Positions 24,297-24,463 of a DNA stretch of 24,463 nucleotides are shown piece by piece; position 1 is the first letter of the stretch, and every line of letters starts with the position of its first letter. The translations under genes and the position numbers were made by a program. Source of the DNA: Elusimicrobiota bacterium (GTDB lineage: Bacteria; CG03; SLGR01; PWQF01). The stretch is taken from contig PWOI01000036.1 of assembly GCA_003557485.1 (NCBI GenBank), forward strand, positions 1 to 24,463, read 5' to 3'. The notes under the pieces are model-generated. The model did no database searches and was not told where the DNA came from. It saw only the letters and a list, made by a program, of their open reading frames with translations.

Positions 24297-24463
24297 TTTC
24301 GATATCCTTTATCATATTAAGTCTGTCCTGATGACGCCCTCCCTCGAAATTTCCACTGAGAAACGCTATTATTATTTTCTTTGCTATTTTAAATCCGGTC
24401 CTATCAGCACCAAGACAAATCACATTAGCATTATTATGCATCACACCCATACGGGTATCTTCG
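24283..24463 (-). CDS. rpiB: Ribose-5-phosphate isomerase B, C-terminal part (partial at window edge)
   Basis: The last 60 codons are in the window. They read EDTRMGVMHNNANVICLGAD, then FKIAKKIIIAFLSGNFEGG and RHQDRLNMIKDIE before TAA at 24285-24283. This is the C-terminal pattern of the RpiB/LacAB family (HNxANVxxLG, and FEGGRH). The enzyme interconverts ribose-5-phosphate and ribulose-5-phosphate. It heads the BMC genes seen here. The N-terminal two thirds, including any catalytic cysteine, lie beyond the right edge. Confidence 0.9.
   Translation of the reverse strand, partial: EDTRMGVMHNNANVICLGADRTGFKIAKKIIIAFLSGNFEGGRHQDRLNMIKDIENASG

Noticed and set aside
1-24463. tRNA, rRNA, CRISPR arrays and riboswitches
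   Set aside because: No repeat-spacer pattern, cloverleaf or conserved RNA motif was recognised. The window is almost fully coding and the longest gene-free stretch is the first 197 bases.

Overview
This 24.5-kb window looks like part of the chromosome of an uncultivated, moderately AT-rich anaerobe-like bacterium. I cannot place the phylum from sequence alone. A peptidoglycan hydrolase, a bactofilin and a lipoprotein show it has a cell wall. The left 1.6 kb is on the + strand. It holds the probable end of an IS21-type insertion sequence (1-104), a good promoter (113-141), a membrane-anchored M23 endopeptidase and a bactofilin that appears to use an ATT start codon. Everything from 1586 to the right edge is on the - strand, in overlapping or closely spaced genes that read as one operon or two stacked operons (transcription runs right to left).

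The upstream part of this run (24463 to about 21000) is a bacterial microcompartment (BMC) locus. It encodes the end of ribose-5-phosphate isomerase B, two EutN/CcmL-type pentamer shell proteins, a flavoprotein-like domain fused to deoxyribose-phosphate aldolase, a BMC-H hexamer shell protein, a small protein resembling the N-terminal piece of EutT-type adenosyltransferases, and a cyclodeaminase-fold (FTCD_C) protein. This fits the sugar-phosphate-utilising (SPU) class of BMCs. No aldehyde dehydrogenase, alcohol dehydrogenase or phosphotransacylase is visible; if they exist they lie beyond the right edge or elsewhere.

The middle part (20964-16634) is regulatory-looking. A DnaA-type AAA+ ATPase carries two zinc ribbons and a novel C-terminal domain in place of the DNA-binding domain. 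It is followed by a membrane GAF histidine kinase and a single-domain response regulator.

The downstream part (16582-1586) is a nearly complete nucleoside-breakdown set: transketolase, adenine deaminase, phosphopentomutase, purine nucleoside phosphorylase, pyrimidine nucleoside phosphorylase, a DHH phosphoesterase, an MTA-phosphorylase-type enzyme, a PfkB kinase, a xylose-isomerase-like TIM barrel, a P-loop kinase, adenosine deaminase, cytidine deaminase, a dGTPase-type HD hydrolase and a lipoprotein.

Inferred logic: nucleotides and oligonucleotides are converted to nucleosides. Deaminases and phosphorylases release bases and (deoxy)ribose-1-phosphate. DeoB makes (deoxy)ribose-5-phosphate. 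The BMC enzymes then split deoxyribose-5-phosphate into glyceraldehyde-3-phosphate and acetaldehyde, which the shell would retain, and isomerise ribose-5-phosphate toward transketolase. The linkage of a whole DNA/RNA-nucleoside catabolic pathway to a BMC, together with the aldolase fusion and the DnaA-like zinc-ribbon protein, is the most notable content.
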